Of a DNA stretch of 64,000 nt, positions 44,942 through 53,982 are shown piece by piece; positions within the stretch are counted from its first letter, which is position 1, and every line of letters starts with the position of its first letter. Below the pieces are notes generated by a model that searched no databases, was not told where the DNA came from, and was given only the letters and a program-made list of their open reading frames with translations. The DNA lies in contig CACWPS010000009.1 in NCBI GenBank assembly GCA_902762875.1, forward strand, positions 1 through 64,000. Direction: 5' to 3'. The stretch is from Oscillospiraceae bacterium (GTDB lineage Bacteria > Bacillota > Clostridia > Oscillospirales > Acutalibacteraceae). A program made the translations under genes and the position numbers.

Positions 44942-45376
44942 TCAATTATTTTCCAGAGTTTTATATATTTTATCAAATATATTATCAAGTATAAAGCGCT
45001 CCTCGGGGGTTAAATCCTTTATTAAACCCTCATAATACTTCTGCTGTGCCATACTGATTGACTTTGCGATTATTCCCCCCTTGCCCGTAATCTTAATGCG
45101 TTGCATACGGCGGTCTTCCCCGTCACAGGTTATTTCAATAAGCCCGTTACTAAGGAGCTGTTCAATCGCCTTAGAGGCGTATGCCTTTGAAAAGCCCCGC
45201 ATTTTAACGGCATCACAAGCAAGGGTATAATCGGGATTATTAAAAAAGAAGACCAGCACATCCGCCTCCTGCTTTGTAATCCCCGAACGCTTCGCCGCAG
45301 ACTCTATAGCCTCGGAATAAGACTCGGCAATCGCCTTTTGAGTCTTTAAAAATTTTGTTATTTCCGCTTTGTTCAT
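44942..45376 (-). CDS. MarR-family transcriptional regulator
   Basis: 144 residues from ATG 45376; the frame runs to 45409. The winged-helix core KRSGITKQEADVLVFFFNNPDYTLACDAVKMRGFSK is followed by the wing (GLIEITCDGEDRRMQR) and a C-terminal dimerisation helix. It is transcribed away from the TauE-like exporter, and a palindrome over the shared promoter is the likely site. It probably represses the exporter gene and itself. The ligand (perhaps sulfite, sulfoacetate or a phenolic) is unknown. Confidence 0.9.
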   Translation of the reverse strand: MNKAEITKFLKTQKAIAESYSEAIESAAKRSGITKQEADVLVFFFNNPDYTLACDAVKMRGFSKAYASKAIEQLLSNGLIEITCDGEDRRMQRIKITGKGGIIAKSISMAQQKYYEGLIKDLTPEERFILDNIFDKIYKTLENN

Positions 45377-45399
45377 AAAATGTTTTTTCACTCCTACTA

Positions 45400-45428
45400 T
45401 TGACAACAAAATAGTTTCTGTGTAAACT
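45400..45428 (+). promoter_or_regulatory. Promoter of the TauE-like gene
   Basis: TTGACA, 17-nt spacer and TAAACT, with the palindrome at 45406-45437 covering the spacer and the -10. Confidence 0.75.
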
Positions 45429-45437
45429 ATATTTTGT
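45406..45437. promoter_or_regulatory. MarR-type operator
   Basis: ACAAAATAGTTT ... AAACTATATTTTGT, an inverted repeat with 6 nt between arms (the right arm has two extra bases). It sits over the promoter in the divergent region, as expected for MarR autoregulation. Confidence 0.78.
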
Positions 45438-45473
45438 ACATTTATATTTTAACCTTTTTAGGAGTGTTTGTAA

Positions 45474-46244
45474 ATGCTTAATTTTATAATTTATTTAATA
45501 GCGGCCTTAGGTGCGGGAATAGGCACGGGTCTTGCGGGGCTTTCTGCGGCGGCGGTTATCTCGCCGATGCTTATTACATTTCTTCACTTTGATGCATATG
45601 AGGCGGTGGGTATTGCTCTTGCCTCTGATGTTCTCGCTTCTGCGGTATCATCATATACATATGCCAAAAATAAAAATATAGACATTAAAAACGGGCTTGT
45701 GATGCTCTTTTCCACCCTTGTTTTTACAGTTATAGGCAGCTTTTTAGCCTCCCTTGTGCCCAACTCTACAATGGGCGGATTTTCGGTTGTAATGACCTTT
45801 ATTTTGGGGTTGCGCTTTATCTTCAAGCCCGTTATGACCGAAAAGGACAAGGTGACAAACAAAACCCGCAAGCAAGCGGTTATACAATCCCTTATATGCG
45901 GGTGTGTAATAGGAAGTATCTGCGGTTTTATAGGTGCCGGCGGCGGTATGATGATGCTCCTTATTTTAACGAGCGTATTAGGCTACAAGCTTAAAACGGC
46001 TGTGGGAACAAGCGTGTTTATAATGACATTTACCGCCCTTACAGGCGCTGTTTCCCACTTTGCAATAGGCTCTCTGCCCGATATAACGGCGCTTATCTGC
46101 TGTGTGATTTTCACCCTTGTCGGCGCACGGATTGCGGCGGTCTTTGCCAACAAAGCCTCCGCCCGCAGGCTTAATCTTGTCACGGGTATAGTTTTAGCCA
46201 CCTTGGGGCTTGCAATGATTATTATGAAATTCTTTATTAAATAA
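45474..46244 (+). CDS. TauE/SafE-type anion exporter
   Basis: A 256-residue membrane protein with about eight helices. It carries the family repeats: AALGAGIGTGLAGLSAA at the start and CGFIGAGGGMMMLLILT in the second half. Related proteins export sulfite, sulfoacetate or other organosulfur anions. It is preceded by AGGAGTG and faces the MarR gene, which presumably controls it. The actual substrate is not readable from sequence. Confidence 0.88.
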   Translation: MLNFIIYLIAALGAGIGTGLAGLSAAAVISPMLITFLHFDAYEAVGIALASDVLASAVSSYTYAKNKNIDIKNGLVMLFSTLVFTVIGSFLASLVPNSTMGGFSVVMTFILGLRFIFKPVMTEKDKVTNKTRKQAVIQSLICGCVIGSICGFIGAGGGMMMLLILTSVLGYKLKTAVGTSVFIMTFTALTGAVSHFAIGSLPDITALICCVIFTLVGARIAAVFANKASARRLNLVTGIVLATLGLAMIIMKFFIK

Positions 46245-46252
46245 CCTGCAAA

Positions 46253-46274
46253 AAGGGACGGTATACCGTCCCTT
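46253..46274. terminator. Bidirectional terminator before spo0A end
   Basis: Perfect palindrome GGGACGGTATACCGTCCC with flanking A/T runs, between the TauE-like gene and the convergent spo0A. Confidence 0.88.
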
Positions 46275-46286
46275 ATATTATGTATA

Positions 46287-47063
46287 TCAGCTTATTTTAA
46301 GCCTTAGTCTTAACTTATCACTTATCATTGCGATAAACTCGCTGTTGGTGGGCTTTCCTCGGTCATTCTGGATTGTATAACCGAAATAGGAATTAAGCAC
46401 ATCAATGTCTCCCCTGTCCCATGCGACCTCAATAGCGTGGCGTATAGCCCTCTCAACCCTTGAAGAGGTGGTATTGTAGGTTTTAGCGACGGTGGGGTAC
46501 AACAGCTTGGTTACGGAATTTATTATATCGCTGTTTTTAACCGAAAGAATTATTGCTTCCCTTAAATAATGGTAGCCCTTGATGTGTGCAGGCACCCCTA
46601 TTTGGTGGATAATCTCGGTCACCATAAGCTCAAGCTCGGGGTCGGTCACCACATTGTCCTTTACAACTACGGGGGAAATTTCGTTTTTCCAGCCCGAAAG
46701 CTGAATAATGCGCTCTGCCATAGTGTTAATGTCAAAGGGCTTTAGAAAATAATAGCTAGCCCCCGCATCAAGGGTTTCTTTTTCAAGCCTTGGATTATCA
46801 AAGCTGGACATAGCCATAACCATAGGCCTCTCCTTGCCGTCCATATCTCGAATTCCGTTTAAAACGCCTATAATATCAAGATTCGGCATAAACACATCCG
46901 CAAGTACAACATCGAGCTTCTGGGACCGTACCGCATTCAAAACCTGCTGACCGTCCTTTTGACATAAAACCACCTCCATTCCGTAGCCTTTGAGTGCTTT
47001 CGCACAATTTTGCCCTAATTCCGTAGAATCATCCGCAATGACAATTTTTAATTTTTTTCTCAT
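46287..47063 (-). CDS. spo0A: Sporulation master regulator Spo0A
   Basis: 258 residues from ATG 47063; the longer frame to 47117 is upstream. The receiver domain has the acidic pair Asp11/Asp12, phospho-acceptor Asp56 in LADVFMPN, and Lys in YFLKPF. The C-terminal output domain has the DNA-recognition helix [15 protein letters not shown] and ends with [17 protein letters not shown], highly specific for Spo0A. It binds 0A boxes and controls entry into sporulation. The promoter is at 47130-47157. Confidence 0.97.
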   Translation of the reverse strand: MRKKLKIVIADDSTELGQNCAKALKGYGMEVVLCQKDGQQVLNAVRSQKLDVVLADVFMPNLDIIGVLNGIRDMDGKERPMVMAMSSFDNPRLEKETLDAGASYYFLKPFDINTMAERIIQLSGWKNEISPVVVKDNVVTDPELELMVTEIIHQIGVPAHIKGYHYLREAIILSVKNSDIINSVTKLLYPTVAKTYNTTSSRVERAIRHAIEVAWDRGDIDVLNSYFGYTIQNDRGKPTNSEFIAMISDKLRLRLKIS

Positions 47064-47129
47064 CAAATTTCTGCCTCCGATATTAATTTTTACATATATT
47101 ACCACGATTTCACGCAAATTGCAAGCTTT

Positions 47130-47157
47130 ATTATAAAATTAGTGTAATAGTTGCCAA
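47130..47157 (-). promoter_or_regulatory. Promoter of spo0A
   Basis: On the minus strand TTGGCA, 16-nt spacer, TATAAT, followed by about 65 nt of leader. I did not see a clear 0A box (TTGTCGAA) near it. Confidence 0.75.
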
Positions 47158-47267
47158 ATATTGCTTGAAATTGCACATTAAGTCTTTTTATGACATTCAA
47201 TTAATACATTTTTCGTGCTTTTTCTCCTGCTTTTTTATGGTACAACTAAGCCCGTAAATTTAAAGCG

Positions 47268-47310
47268 AAAAAAATACCGCAGACCAAGCTTTCGGTCTGC
47301 GGTATTTTTT
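47268..47310. terminator. Bidirectional terminator before the zinc-ribbon gene end
   Basis: ATACCGCAGACC/GGTCTGCGGTAT, 12-bp stem with an 8-nt loop, A run before and T run after. It ends the zinc-ribbon gene on the minus strand. Confidence 0.9.
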
Positions 47311-47320
47311 ATGAGAAAAA

Positions 47321-47611
47321 TTATTCCTCTGTGTTTTCTTCTTCCTTCATTTTTGCAAAGCATTCGCTGCAATATACGGGACGGTCGTCACGGGGAACAA
47401 AGGGAACCTTAGCAACTCCTCCGCAAGCGGCACAAACAGCCTCGTGCATCTCTCTGGGTGCTCTTCCCGCATTCTTGCGCTTGTCACGGCAAGGCTTACA
47501 GCGCTGGGGCTCGTTTACAAAGCCCTTGGATTCGTAAAACTCCTGTTCTCTTGCAGTGAATACGAACTCCTCGCCGCAATCTTTGCAAACTAATGTCTTG
47601 TCTTCAAACAT
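47321..47611 (-). CDS. Zinc-ribbon protein (CxxC repeats)
   Basis: A 96-residue protein with four CxxC pairs: CKDC, CKPC, CAAC and CSEC, separated by about 20-25 residues, so two zinc sites. DKTLVCKDCGEEFVFTAREQEFYESKGF is typical of the small CxxC-type zinc ribbon family of Firmicutes and cyanobacteria. The function is unknown. A tRNA-like sequence and a small hairpin lie in its upstream region. Confidence 0.88.
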   Translation of the reverse strand: MFEDKTLVCKDCGEEFVFTAREQEFYESKGFVNEPQRCKPCRDKRKNAGRAPREMHEAVCAACGGVAKVPFVPRDDRPVYCSECFAKMKEEENTEE

Positions 47612-47638
47612 CTTTTTTACCTCTCTCGGTTGTTTTTT

Positions 47639-47703
47639 AGCCCCGGACGGAATCGCACCGACATCTTTGTATTCAACGCTCTGCTGGTTTAAGCTACATG
47701 GGC
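47639..47703 (-). other. tRNA-like sequence lacking a normal anticodon arm
   Basis: On the minus strand GCCCATG..., a D-arm-like GCTTAAACCAGCAGAGC, a very short stem TTG-AATA-CAA in place of the anticodon arm, a T-arm GTCGG-TGCGATT-CCGTC, and 3' CGGGGC. Only about 65 nt, with mismatches in the acceptor and no GG in the D loop. It is most likely a tRNA-derived remnant or a structural leader of the zinc-ribbon gene. Confidence 0.45.
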
Positions 47704-47710
47704 ATATATT

Positions 47711-47726
47711 AAGCGCAAAAGCGCTT
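47711..47726 (-). terminator. Short hairpin at the end of the sigma-factor gene
   Basis: AAGCGC-AAAA-GCGCTT directly at the sigma-factor stop codon. It has only six base pairs and a weak tail, so termination is doubtful. Confidence 0.4.
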
Positions 47727-48291
47727 ATTTATTTTTCAATTTTTTTCTGATGCGTAAAAGCGCATTATTAACGGATTTTTCGGTAATTGACAGCCTTTTT
47801 GCTATATCTATGTATTTATTACCCTCAAGAAAAAGCTGTAAAACACTGTATTCAAGCCCCGAAAGCTCAAGCCTTATGCTATCCGTTAAATTTTTAAAGC
47901 TTTCCTTGTCAAAAAAGATTTTTTCCGGACTGTTGGAATCGGTTATCTCAACCTCATCAATAGGAGACAAAAGCTCGTCCGGAATATTCTTACGACGCTT
48001 TGACTGCTTTAGAGATGCTATGACCGAACGCTTTATACAAAGGGCGGCAAAGGTTGAAAAGGAAGACTTTTTGCCGTCAAAATTTTTAGCAGCGGAATAA
48101 AGAGCATATGTTGCCTCCTGTACCGCATCCTCCCGCTCATTCTCGGCACAATAACTGCCCACATAGTAATGTATACGAGGAAGATAGCGGGCAATTATCA
48201 CCTGCAAAAGCTCAAAATCGCCGCCGTTAATTAAGCCGACAATCTCTTCATCGGTCAAATTTTCGTAATTTTCGACAAAATCTATACTCAT
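47725..48291 (-). CDS. SigH-like sigma-70 family factor
   Basis: A 188-residue sigma factor. Region 2 includes DAVQEATYALYSAAKNFD and FSTFAALCIKRSVIASLKQ, and region 4 at the C-terminus is IAKRLSITEKSVNNALLRIRKK. The length and the 'E-N-E-R-E-D-A-V-Q-E' region fit SigH/Spo0H-type proteins, which link growth state to sporulation. No anti-sigma gene is adjacent. It could instead be another alternative sigma factor of the same family. Confidence 0.85.
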   Translation of the reverse strand: MSIDFVENYENLTDEEIVGLINGGDFELLQVIIARYLPRIHYYVGSYCAENEREDAVQEATYALYSAAKNFDGKKSSFSTFAALCIKRSVIASLKQSKRRKNIPDELLSPIDEVEITDSNSPEKIFFDKESFKNLTDSIRLELSGLEYSVLQLFLEGNKYIDIAKRLSITEKSVNNALLRIRKKLKNK

Positions 48292-48417
48292 TACGGCTCC
48301 GTAATAGTGTTACTTGCTAAATAATAATACATTATCGAATAAATAAAGTCAAGCACAAAATTATGTAATCCTTATTTTTTTACTAAATTGTGAAAATTGC
48401 CTAGCAATTTTTGGTGA

Positions 48418-49050
48418 TTATACTGTCAAAAGCTCGGTGCCGCCCTGCCAAATAACCAGCGCCGTACCTCTGCCGATTTTTATTAATGCTTTTTCACCCG
48501 TAAATTCGTTGCTCACCCCAAGGGGAAAACCGCTTTCAATAGTGGCGTTTTCAAGGGGATAAAGAAGTCCTTTTAAATCTACATTTCGGACGGCTTCGCT
48601 TAATGCGAAAACCGAGACGGTACCCTTTGCACCTTTTTTAAAAGAAAGCTCACCGTCTGTTATCACCGTCGCAGTAAAGCCGCACAAATCAAGAAAGCCC
48701 TGCCCGCCGTGCCGTACTATATATGTAAGGGTTTGAATATTTGCAAAGGTGTGGTCGGGTCTTCCGCCCGCACCACCGTACAGCATAAATTTTGTGTACC
48801 CATTTTCAAAACCGGTTTTAACAGCCAGTATCATATCGGTATCATTTTTCATTACGGGGTGCTTAATTATTTCATCACAATCGGGTACAAAACCTAAGGA
48901 ATCGAAGTCTCCCACGGCTATATCGGGCTTTATTCTTAGCTTTTCAAGGTTTTTAATCCCTGCGTCCGCCGCAATAACGATGTCGTCCTTTTTTCGTCTA
49001 AAGCTTTTCGGCAAGCCTTCACCCGCCCCGAATATATAACAAATTCCCAT
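48418..49050 (-). CDS. thiN: Thiamine diphosphokinase
   Basis: A 210-residue enzyme that phosphorylates thiamine to TPP with ATP. It has AGEGLP, the acidic VIAADAGIKNLEK, DIAVGDFDS and KNDTDMILAVKTGFENG, all TPK signatures, followed by GGAGGRPDHT. Length is normal. It is a single gene divergent from the amidase gene across 145 bases. No TPP riboswitch was seen. Confidence 0.94.
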   Translation of the reverse strand: MGICYIFGAGEGLPKSFRRKKDDIVIAADAGIKNLEKLRIKPDIAVGDFDSLGFVPDCDEIIKHPVMKNDTDMILAVKTGFENGYTKFMLYGGAGGRPDHTFANIQTLTYIVRHGGQGFLDLCGFTATVITDGELSFKKGAKGTVSVFALSEAVRNVDLKGLLYPLENATIESGFPLGVSNEFTGEKALIKIGRGTALVIWQGGTELLTV

Positions 49051-49195
49051 TATATCTTCTCCGTTACAAAATGTTACAGTATATTACATTTTTCGTCTTT
49101 ATCTTGCAAAACTCTTAATGATTTAATATAATATCCTTTGCATATTATATTATACCAAATAAATTATCAAAATGGAATAATCAATCGGAGTAAAA

Positions 49196-51250
49196 ATGAA
49201 ACACATATTTAAAAAACATATTTTTTATTTATTATTAATCCTTATTGCCATAATTTTTTTGTTGCCCCTCTCTGCCTGCCGAAAGGAAAATGATGTGAGT
49301 TCCTCTTCAAGCCCTGACTCGTCGGTTTCGGAGCCGCCCGTCTCCTCTGAGGAGTCTGTAGTGCCTGTAGTATCCGAGGAGCCTGTAGATAACGGAATAC
49401 GGCTTGTTATCTCTTCACCCGCCAAGCGTACGCAGACCGTAACAGAGCCTGATTTCACATTCTCGGGAACCTCAGACCCCGCAGAGTCCCTTACCGTAAA
49501 CGGCGCAGAAATCGAGCGCGGAGCAGACGGTATATTCAGCCATCAGGTAACGCTCAGCGTTGGTAAAAACACCTTTAGCTTTGCCCACAAGGGAGAGACA
49601 AAAACCTATTATATAACCTACAGATATGTTATTATAGAAAGCTTTTCCCCCTCTGATGCGCAGACCTATCCCAGCGGCTCAACCCTTGTAGTAAACGCTA
49701 CTGCACGAAACGGAAGCCTTGTTACCGCTGTCTTTAACGGTCAAACAGTTGAATTAACAAAAGAAAACACCGATGAGGAGGTAAGCGGAGAATTTGTTTC
49801 CTACAACGGAGTTTTCCGTCTACCGAGCGATAATATACAGGACTTAAAGCTCGGCAAAATCACATTTAATGCCACCCATGACAGCAAAAGCGAAAGCTTT
49901 TCATCGGGCGAAATTACCTGCCAAAAAACCGACGCTATTGTGGACTACGACCCGAACGCCACACCCACAGGCGGCAAATACATAAATGTAGGCTCGGGAT
50001 ATATTGCGGAAATAGTTGAATACAACGCCGAGACCTTTGACGGTAATGTATCGGATGCGGCGCTTAAAAATGGCTCGGTGGATTGGTCTAGACCTACAAA
50101 TAATTATCTTCCCAAGGGTACGCTTGACTACTGCTCCACAAGCCATGTCAACTATAAGGATTTTAATTATGTGACGCTTAGGGCGGGCTACAGAGTATAT
50201 CTTGAACGTCAGGATAAGCCCTATGACGGCAAAAAGCCTGTTGTAAGGCAGTATATCGGCTCTCTGCCCGACCACAACGAAATCAGCACAGCGGAATACA
50301 CAAACAACGGCACCCACACTATTATTAGCTTTAACACGCTATGGAAAGCACCCTTTTACTTTGATATTCTCCCGCAATCATACAACAACCCGTCCACCAG
50401 AGATTATACGGTAAGCTCGGTTACATATAATTATATAGATATAACCTTTTGCTACGCAACTCTATTTACGGGCGAAATAGCAATACCCGAGGATGACCCC
50501 CTCTTTAAATCGGCACAGGTTATCGAAAACAAAAACGCCGACGGAACAGGGGTAAGGGATTATACCCTAAGGCTGTTCCTTAAAAAGCAGGGCGGCTTTT
50601 ACGGCTGGGATTCCTATTATAATGAAAACGGTCAGCTCTGCTTTGAATTTTTAAACCCAAAAGCCGTAACGGCAGAGAAAAATGAATACGGCGTAAATTT
50701 AAACGGTGCTAAAATACTTATAGATGTAGGTCACGGCGGCAAGGACTGCGGTGCTCCGGGATTTGATGTCAACAATCACAGCGAAGCGACACAAAATCTA
50801 TTTTTGGCAAATAAATTAAAGGCCGAGCTTGAAAAAATCGGTGCAGAGGTTACTCTTACAAGAAACGATAACTCCACCAGCTCCACCGATGACAAAATAA
50901 CCCTTATGAAAAAAATCAAGCCCGATTACTGTATAGCAATACATCACGACTCCAATAACAAGTCCTCGCTAAACGGCTTCGGTGCCTACTATTTTAATGC
51001 CTTTTCGGCAAAAGCCTCGGGTTTTGTGCTTTCACAGACCCAAAACTCCACCGATATTTACAAAAACTTTACCTTCAAATGGCATTACTATTTTATGTGC
51101 CGTTCAACCAACTGCCCCGTTGTGCTCACCGAAAACGGCTATATTTCTAATTCCTACGATTACGGAAATATTATAAATGAGGAAAAAAATATCCTTAAAG
51201 CAAAGGCTATAACAAGGGGAATTGTTGATTATTTCAATTACATACAATAA
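49196..51250 (+). CDS. Lipoprotein N-acetylmuramoyl-L-alanine amidase
   Basis: A 684-residue secreted cell-wall hydrolase. The N-terminus is a signal with lipobox LSAC (Cys28), then a Ser/Glu/Val-rich low-complexity linker (35-65), several beta-sandwich-like segments to about 500, and the Amidase_3 domain from 505 to the end. Zinc ligands are in ILIDVGHGGKDCG (His), NHSEATQN (Glu) and CIAIHHDSN (His), with the catalytic Glu in VVLTENGYISN. The large middle region may bind wall polymers. It is probably involved in cell separation or spore cortex work. Confidence 0.88.
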   Translation: MKHIFKKHIFYLLLILIAIIFLLPLSACRKENDVSSSSSPDSSVSEPPVSSEESVVPVVSEEPVDNGIRLVISSPAKRTQTVTEPDFTFSGTSDPAESLTVNGAEIERGADGIFSHQVTLSVGKNTFSFAHKGETKTYYITYRYVIIESFSPSDAQTYPSGSTLVVNATARNGSLVTAVFNGQTVELTKENTDEEVSGEFVSYNGVFRLPSDNIQDLKLGKITFNATHDSKSESFSSGEITCQKTDAIVDYDPNATPTGGKYINVGSGYIAEIVEYNAETFDGNVSDAALKNGSVDWSRPTNNYLPKGTLDYCSTSHVNYKDFNYVTLRAGYRVYLERQDKPYDGKKPVVRQYIGSLPDHNEISTAEYTNNGTHTIISFNTLWKAPFYFDILPQSYNNPSTRDYTVSSVTYNYIDITFCYATLFTGEIAIPEDDPLFKSAQVIENKNADGTGVRDYTLRLFLKKQGGFYGWDSYYNENGQLCFEFLNPKAVTAEKNEYGVNLNGAKILIDVGHGGKDCGAPGFDVNNHSEATQNLFLANKLKAELEKIGAEVTLTRNDNSTSSTDDKITLMKKIKPDYCIAIHHDSNNKSSLNGFGAYYFNAFSAKASGFVLSQTQNSTDIYKNFTFKWHYYFMCRSTNCPVVLTENGYISNSYDYGNIINEEKNILKAKAITRGIVDYFNYIQ

Positions 51251-51268
51251 ATTTTTCAGGAGAAGTCT

Positions 51269-52612
51269 ATGCAGGAAAACACCTTTTTAAAGGGCAAAAT
51301 TTTGCCGCCGCTTATAAAATTTGCCCTGCCGCTTATGCTTTCCCAGCTTTTGCAGGCACTTTACGGTGCGGTGGATTTGATAGTGGTAGGCCATTTCGGG
51401 AATACTGCCGATTTTTCCGCAGTAGCCACCGCAAGCCAGCTTATGCAGGGAATAACAGGTATAATAATCGGCCTTACAACGGGAGTGACCGTCCTTATAG
51501 GACAGGCTTTGGGCTCCGGCAACAGCAAAAGAGCGGGGGAAATTACCGCAGGAATGACCAAGCTCTTAATAATAATTTCTTTTGCTCTTTTTGCAGTGCT
51601 CACCCTTTTTGCACCGCAGGCCCTCGCTCTTCTTAAAATACCCGCCGCCGCTAAGGGTGCGGGAACGCTATATATTAGAATTTGTGCGGCGGGCGTAGTA
51701 TTTATTTCCGCCTACAACGCAATAAGCGGACTATTTAGGGGAGTCGGGGACTCCAAAATGCCCTTAATTTTTATTCTTGTGGCCTGTATTGTGAATATTA
51801 TCGGCGATTTGCTGCTGGTCGGGACCTTCAAAATGGGGGCGGCGGGGGCGGCCCTCGCCACGGTTTTAGCACAGACTGTAAGCGTCATTTTCTCGGTAAT
51901 ATATATCTTAAAAGGCGGTCTTCCCTTTAAAATAACAAGGGAAAGCTTTAAAAACCGAGGTTCAGTGGGCAGAATTTTGAAAATAGGCGTACCCATAGCC
52001 CTTCAAGACTTTTTAACAAGAATATCCTTTTTGATATTAACCGCAATATTAAACTCTTTGGGTCTTGTGGCCTCGGCAAGTATAGGAATTTCCGAAAAGC
52101 TGTTTTTATTCCTTTCCATTATTCCTATTTCCTTTATGTCGGCTTTGTCGGCGTTTGTTGCGCAAAATGTAGGTGCGGGCAATAAAAAGCGTGCCTATAA
52201 ATCGTTAAAAATTTGTATGGCTATTTCCTTTGTTTTCGGTATTCTAACATTTATTGCAACCTTCTTCTTCCCCGAAATTTTAGCCGCCGCATTTGAAAAA
52301 AATCCCGAGGTTATAGCCTCGGCGGCAAGGTATCAGCGAGGCTGTGCGGCGGAGCATCTGTTTATAAGCCTGTTTTTCTGTATGCTGGGCTATTTCAACG
52401 GGCTAGGCAAAACAGACTTTGTTATGATACAGGGCATTTTCACCGCCTTTGCGGTGCGTATTCCCCTGTCCTATCTGTTAAGCCGCGGCGCTTCCCCCGA
52501 CCTCTTTAAAATCGGGCTTGCAGTTCCCGCTTCGGCAATAGTATCCCTTATAATGTGTACGGTATATCTTATTTATTTAAATAAAAAGGAAAAAAGCAAA
52601 TCAAACTCTTGA
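51269..52612 (+). CDS. MATE-family efflux protein
   Basis: A 447-residue membrane protein with about 12 helices in two halves. The N-terminal KFALPLMLSQLLQALYGAVD and the mid-protein SAYNAISGLFRGVGDSKMPL are typical of the DinF/NorM-like MATE group. It expels drugs or metabolites with Na+ or H+ exchange. It is 18 bases after the amidase stop and could be co-transcribed with it. The substrate is unknown. Confidence 0.92.
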   Translation: MQENTFLKGKILPPLIKFALPLMLSQLLQALYGAVDLIVVGHFGNTADFSAVATASQLMQGITGIIIGLTTGVTVLIGQALGSGNSKRAGEITAGMTKLLIIISFALFAVLTLFAPQALALLKIPAAAKGAGTLYIRICAAGVVFISAYNAISGLFRGVGDSKMPLIFILVACIVNIIGDLLLVGTFKMGAAGAALATVLAQTVSVIFSVIYILKGGLPFKITRESFKNRGSVGRILKIGVPIALQDFLTRISFLILTAILNSLGLVASASIGISEKLFLFLSIIPISFMSALSAFVAQNVGAGNKKRAYKSLKICMAISFVFGILTFIATFFFPEILAAAFEKNPEVIASAARYQRGCAAEHLFISLFFCMLGYFNGLGKTDFVMIQGIFTAFAVRIPLSYLLSRGASPDLFKIGLAVPASAIVSLIMCTVYLIYLNKKEKSKSNS

Positions 52613-52637
52613 ATTATATAAATTTTCATTGTATAAT
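52609..52637 (+). promoter_or_regulatory. Sigma-A promoter of purA
   Basis: TTGAAT, 17-nt spacer, TATAAT. The -35 overlaps the stop codon of the MATE gene. Confidence 0.8.
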
Positions 52638-52693
52638 GAAATGTAACTGTGCAAAAACGGTTACGCAGTATTTTGAAATGAGGTACTCGAATT

Positions 52694-53971
52694 ATGGTTA
52701 AAGCTGTTGTAGGCGCTAACTGGGGCGACGAAGGTAAAGGTAAGATTACCGATATGTTAGCAGGAAATGCTGATATTGTAGTCCGTTTTCAGGGCGGTGC
52801 AAATGCCGGTCACACAATAAAGAACAAATACGGTAAATTTGCGCTTCACACTCTGCCGTCGGGCGTTTTTAACGAGGGTGTTATTAACTGCATCGGAAAC
52901 GGCGTTGCCCTTGATGTTGATAAGCTTTTGAATGAATATAATTCCGTTGTGGAAAAGGGCGTTCCCGCTCCTCGGCTTATGGTTTCCGAGCGTTGCCAGA
53001 TGGTTATGCCCTATCATGTCCTCTTTGATGTTTACGAGGAAGAGAGACTCGGCAAGGCAAGCTTCGGTTCAACCAAATCGGGTATTGCCCCATTCTATTC
53101 GGATAAATATGCTAAAATCGGATTCCAAGTCTGCGAGCTGTTTGACGAAAAGGCGCTCAAAGAAAAATTAGAGCGTGTTTTAGAGGTTAAGAACATTCTT
53201 ATTAAAAATCTTTACCATAAGGATCCCCTTTCGGTTGATGAAATTTTTAACAAAATGATGGAATGGAAAAAGGGTATTGAACCCTTTGTAGGGGATGTAA
53301 GAAAGCTTGTATACGAGGCTGATAAGTCGGGTAAAACCGTGCTTTTAGAGGGTCAGCTGGGCACCTTAAAGGATACCGACCACGGCATTTATCCCATGGT
53401 TACATCATCTAACACAATAGCGGGCTACGGTGCTGTAGGCGCAGGCGTTCCCCCTTACGCAATAAAGGAAATTTATACCGTTATAAAGGCTTATTCCTCT
53501 GCTGTAGGCGCAGGTGCCTTTGTAAGCGAGATTTTCGGTGACGAGGCTAAGGCTATGCGGGATCACGGCGGCGACGGCGGCGAATACGGCGCTACCACCG
53601 GCAGACCCCGCAGAATGGGGTGGTTTGACTGCGTTGCCACACGCTACGGCTGTGAGGTTCAGGGTACAACCCACGCTGTACTTACTGTTGTTGATGCCCT
53701 TTCCTACCTTGACGAGATTAAGGTTTGCGTAGGGTACGAAATTGACGGCAAGGTTACAAAGGACTTCCCCGTTACCGGACTGCTGGAAAAGGCAAAGCCT
53801 GTTTTGGTAACTCTCCCCGGCTGGAAGTGCGATATTACGGGAATTAAGAATTACGCTGACCTGCCCGAAAATTGCAGAGCCTACATAGAATTCATCGAAA
53901 AAGAAATCGGCTTTAAGATTGTAATGGTAAGTAACGGTCCTGCCCGTGAAAACATCATAATTAAAGATTAA
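52694..53971 (+). CDS. purA: Adenylosuccinate synthetase
   Basis: A 425-residue GTP-dependent enzyme joining IMP and aspartate, the first step from IMP to AMP. GANWGDEGKGK near 7-17 and QGGANAGHTI near 33-42 hold the catalytic Asp and His, and the tail TRYGCEVQGTTHAVLT is conserved. Length is normal. It starts a plus-strand group followed by yhaM with an 11-nt gap. Confidence 0.97.
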   Translation: MVKAVVGANWGDEGKGKITDMLAGNADIVVRFQGGANAGHTIKNKYGKFALHTLPSGVFNEGVINCIGNGVALDVDKLLNEYNSVVEKGVPAPRLMVSERCQMVMPYHVLFDVYEEERLGKASFGSTKSGIAPFYSDKYAKIGFQVCELFDEKALKEKLERVLEVKNILIKNLYHKDPLSVDEIFNKMMEWKKGIEPFVGDVRKLVYEADKSGKTVLLEGQLGTLKDTDHGIYPMVTSSNTIAGYGAVGAGVPPYAIKEIYTVIKAYSSAVGAGAFVSEIFGDEAKAMRDHGGDGGEYGATTGRPRRMGWFDCVATRYGCEVQGTTHAVLTVVDALSYLDEIKVCVGYEIDGKVTKDFPVTGLLEKAKPVLVTLPGWKCDITGIKNYADLPENCRAYIEFIEKEIGFKIVMVSNGPARENIIIKD

Positions 53972-53982
53972 CGGAGAACAAT

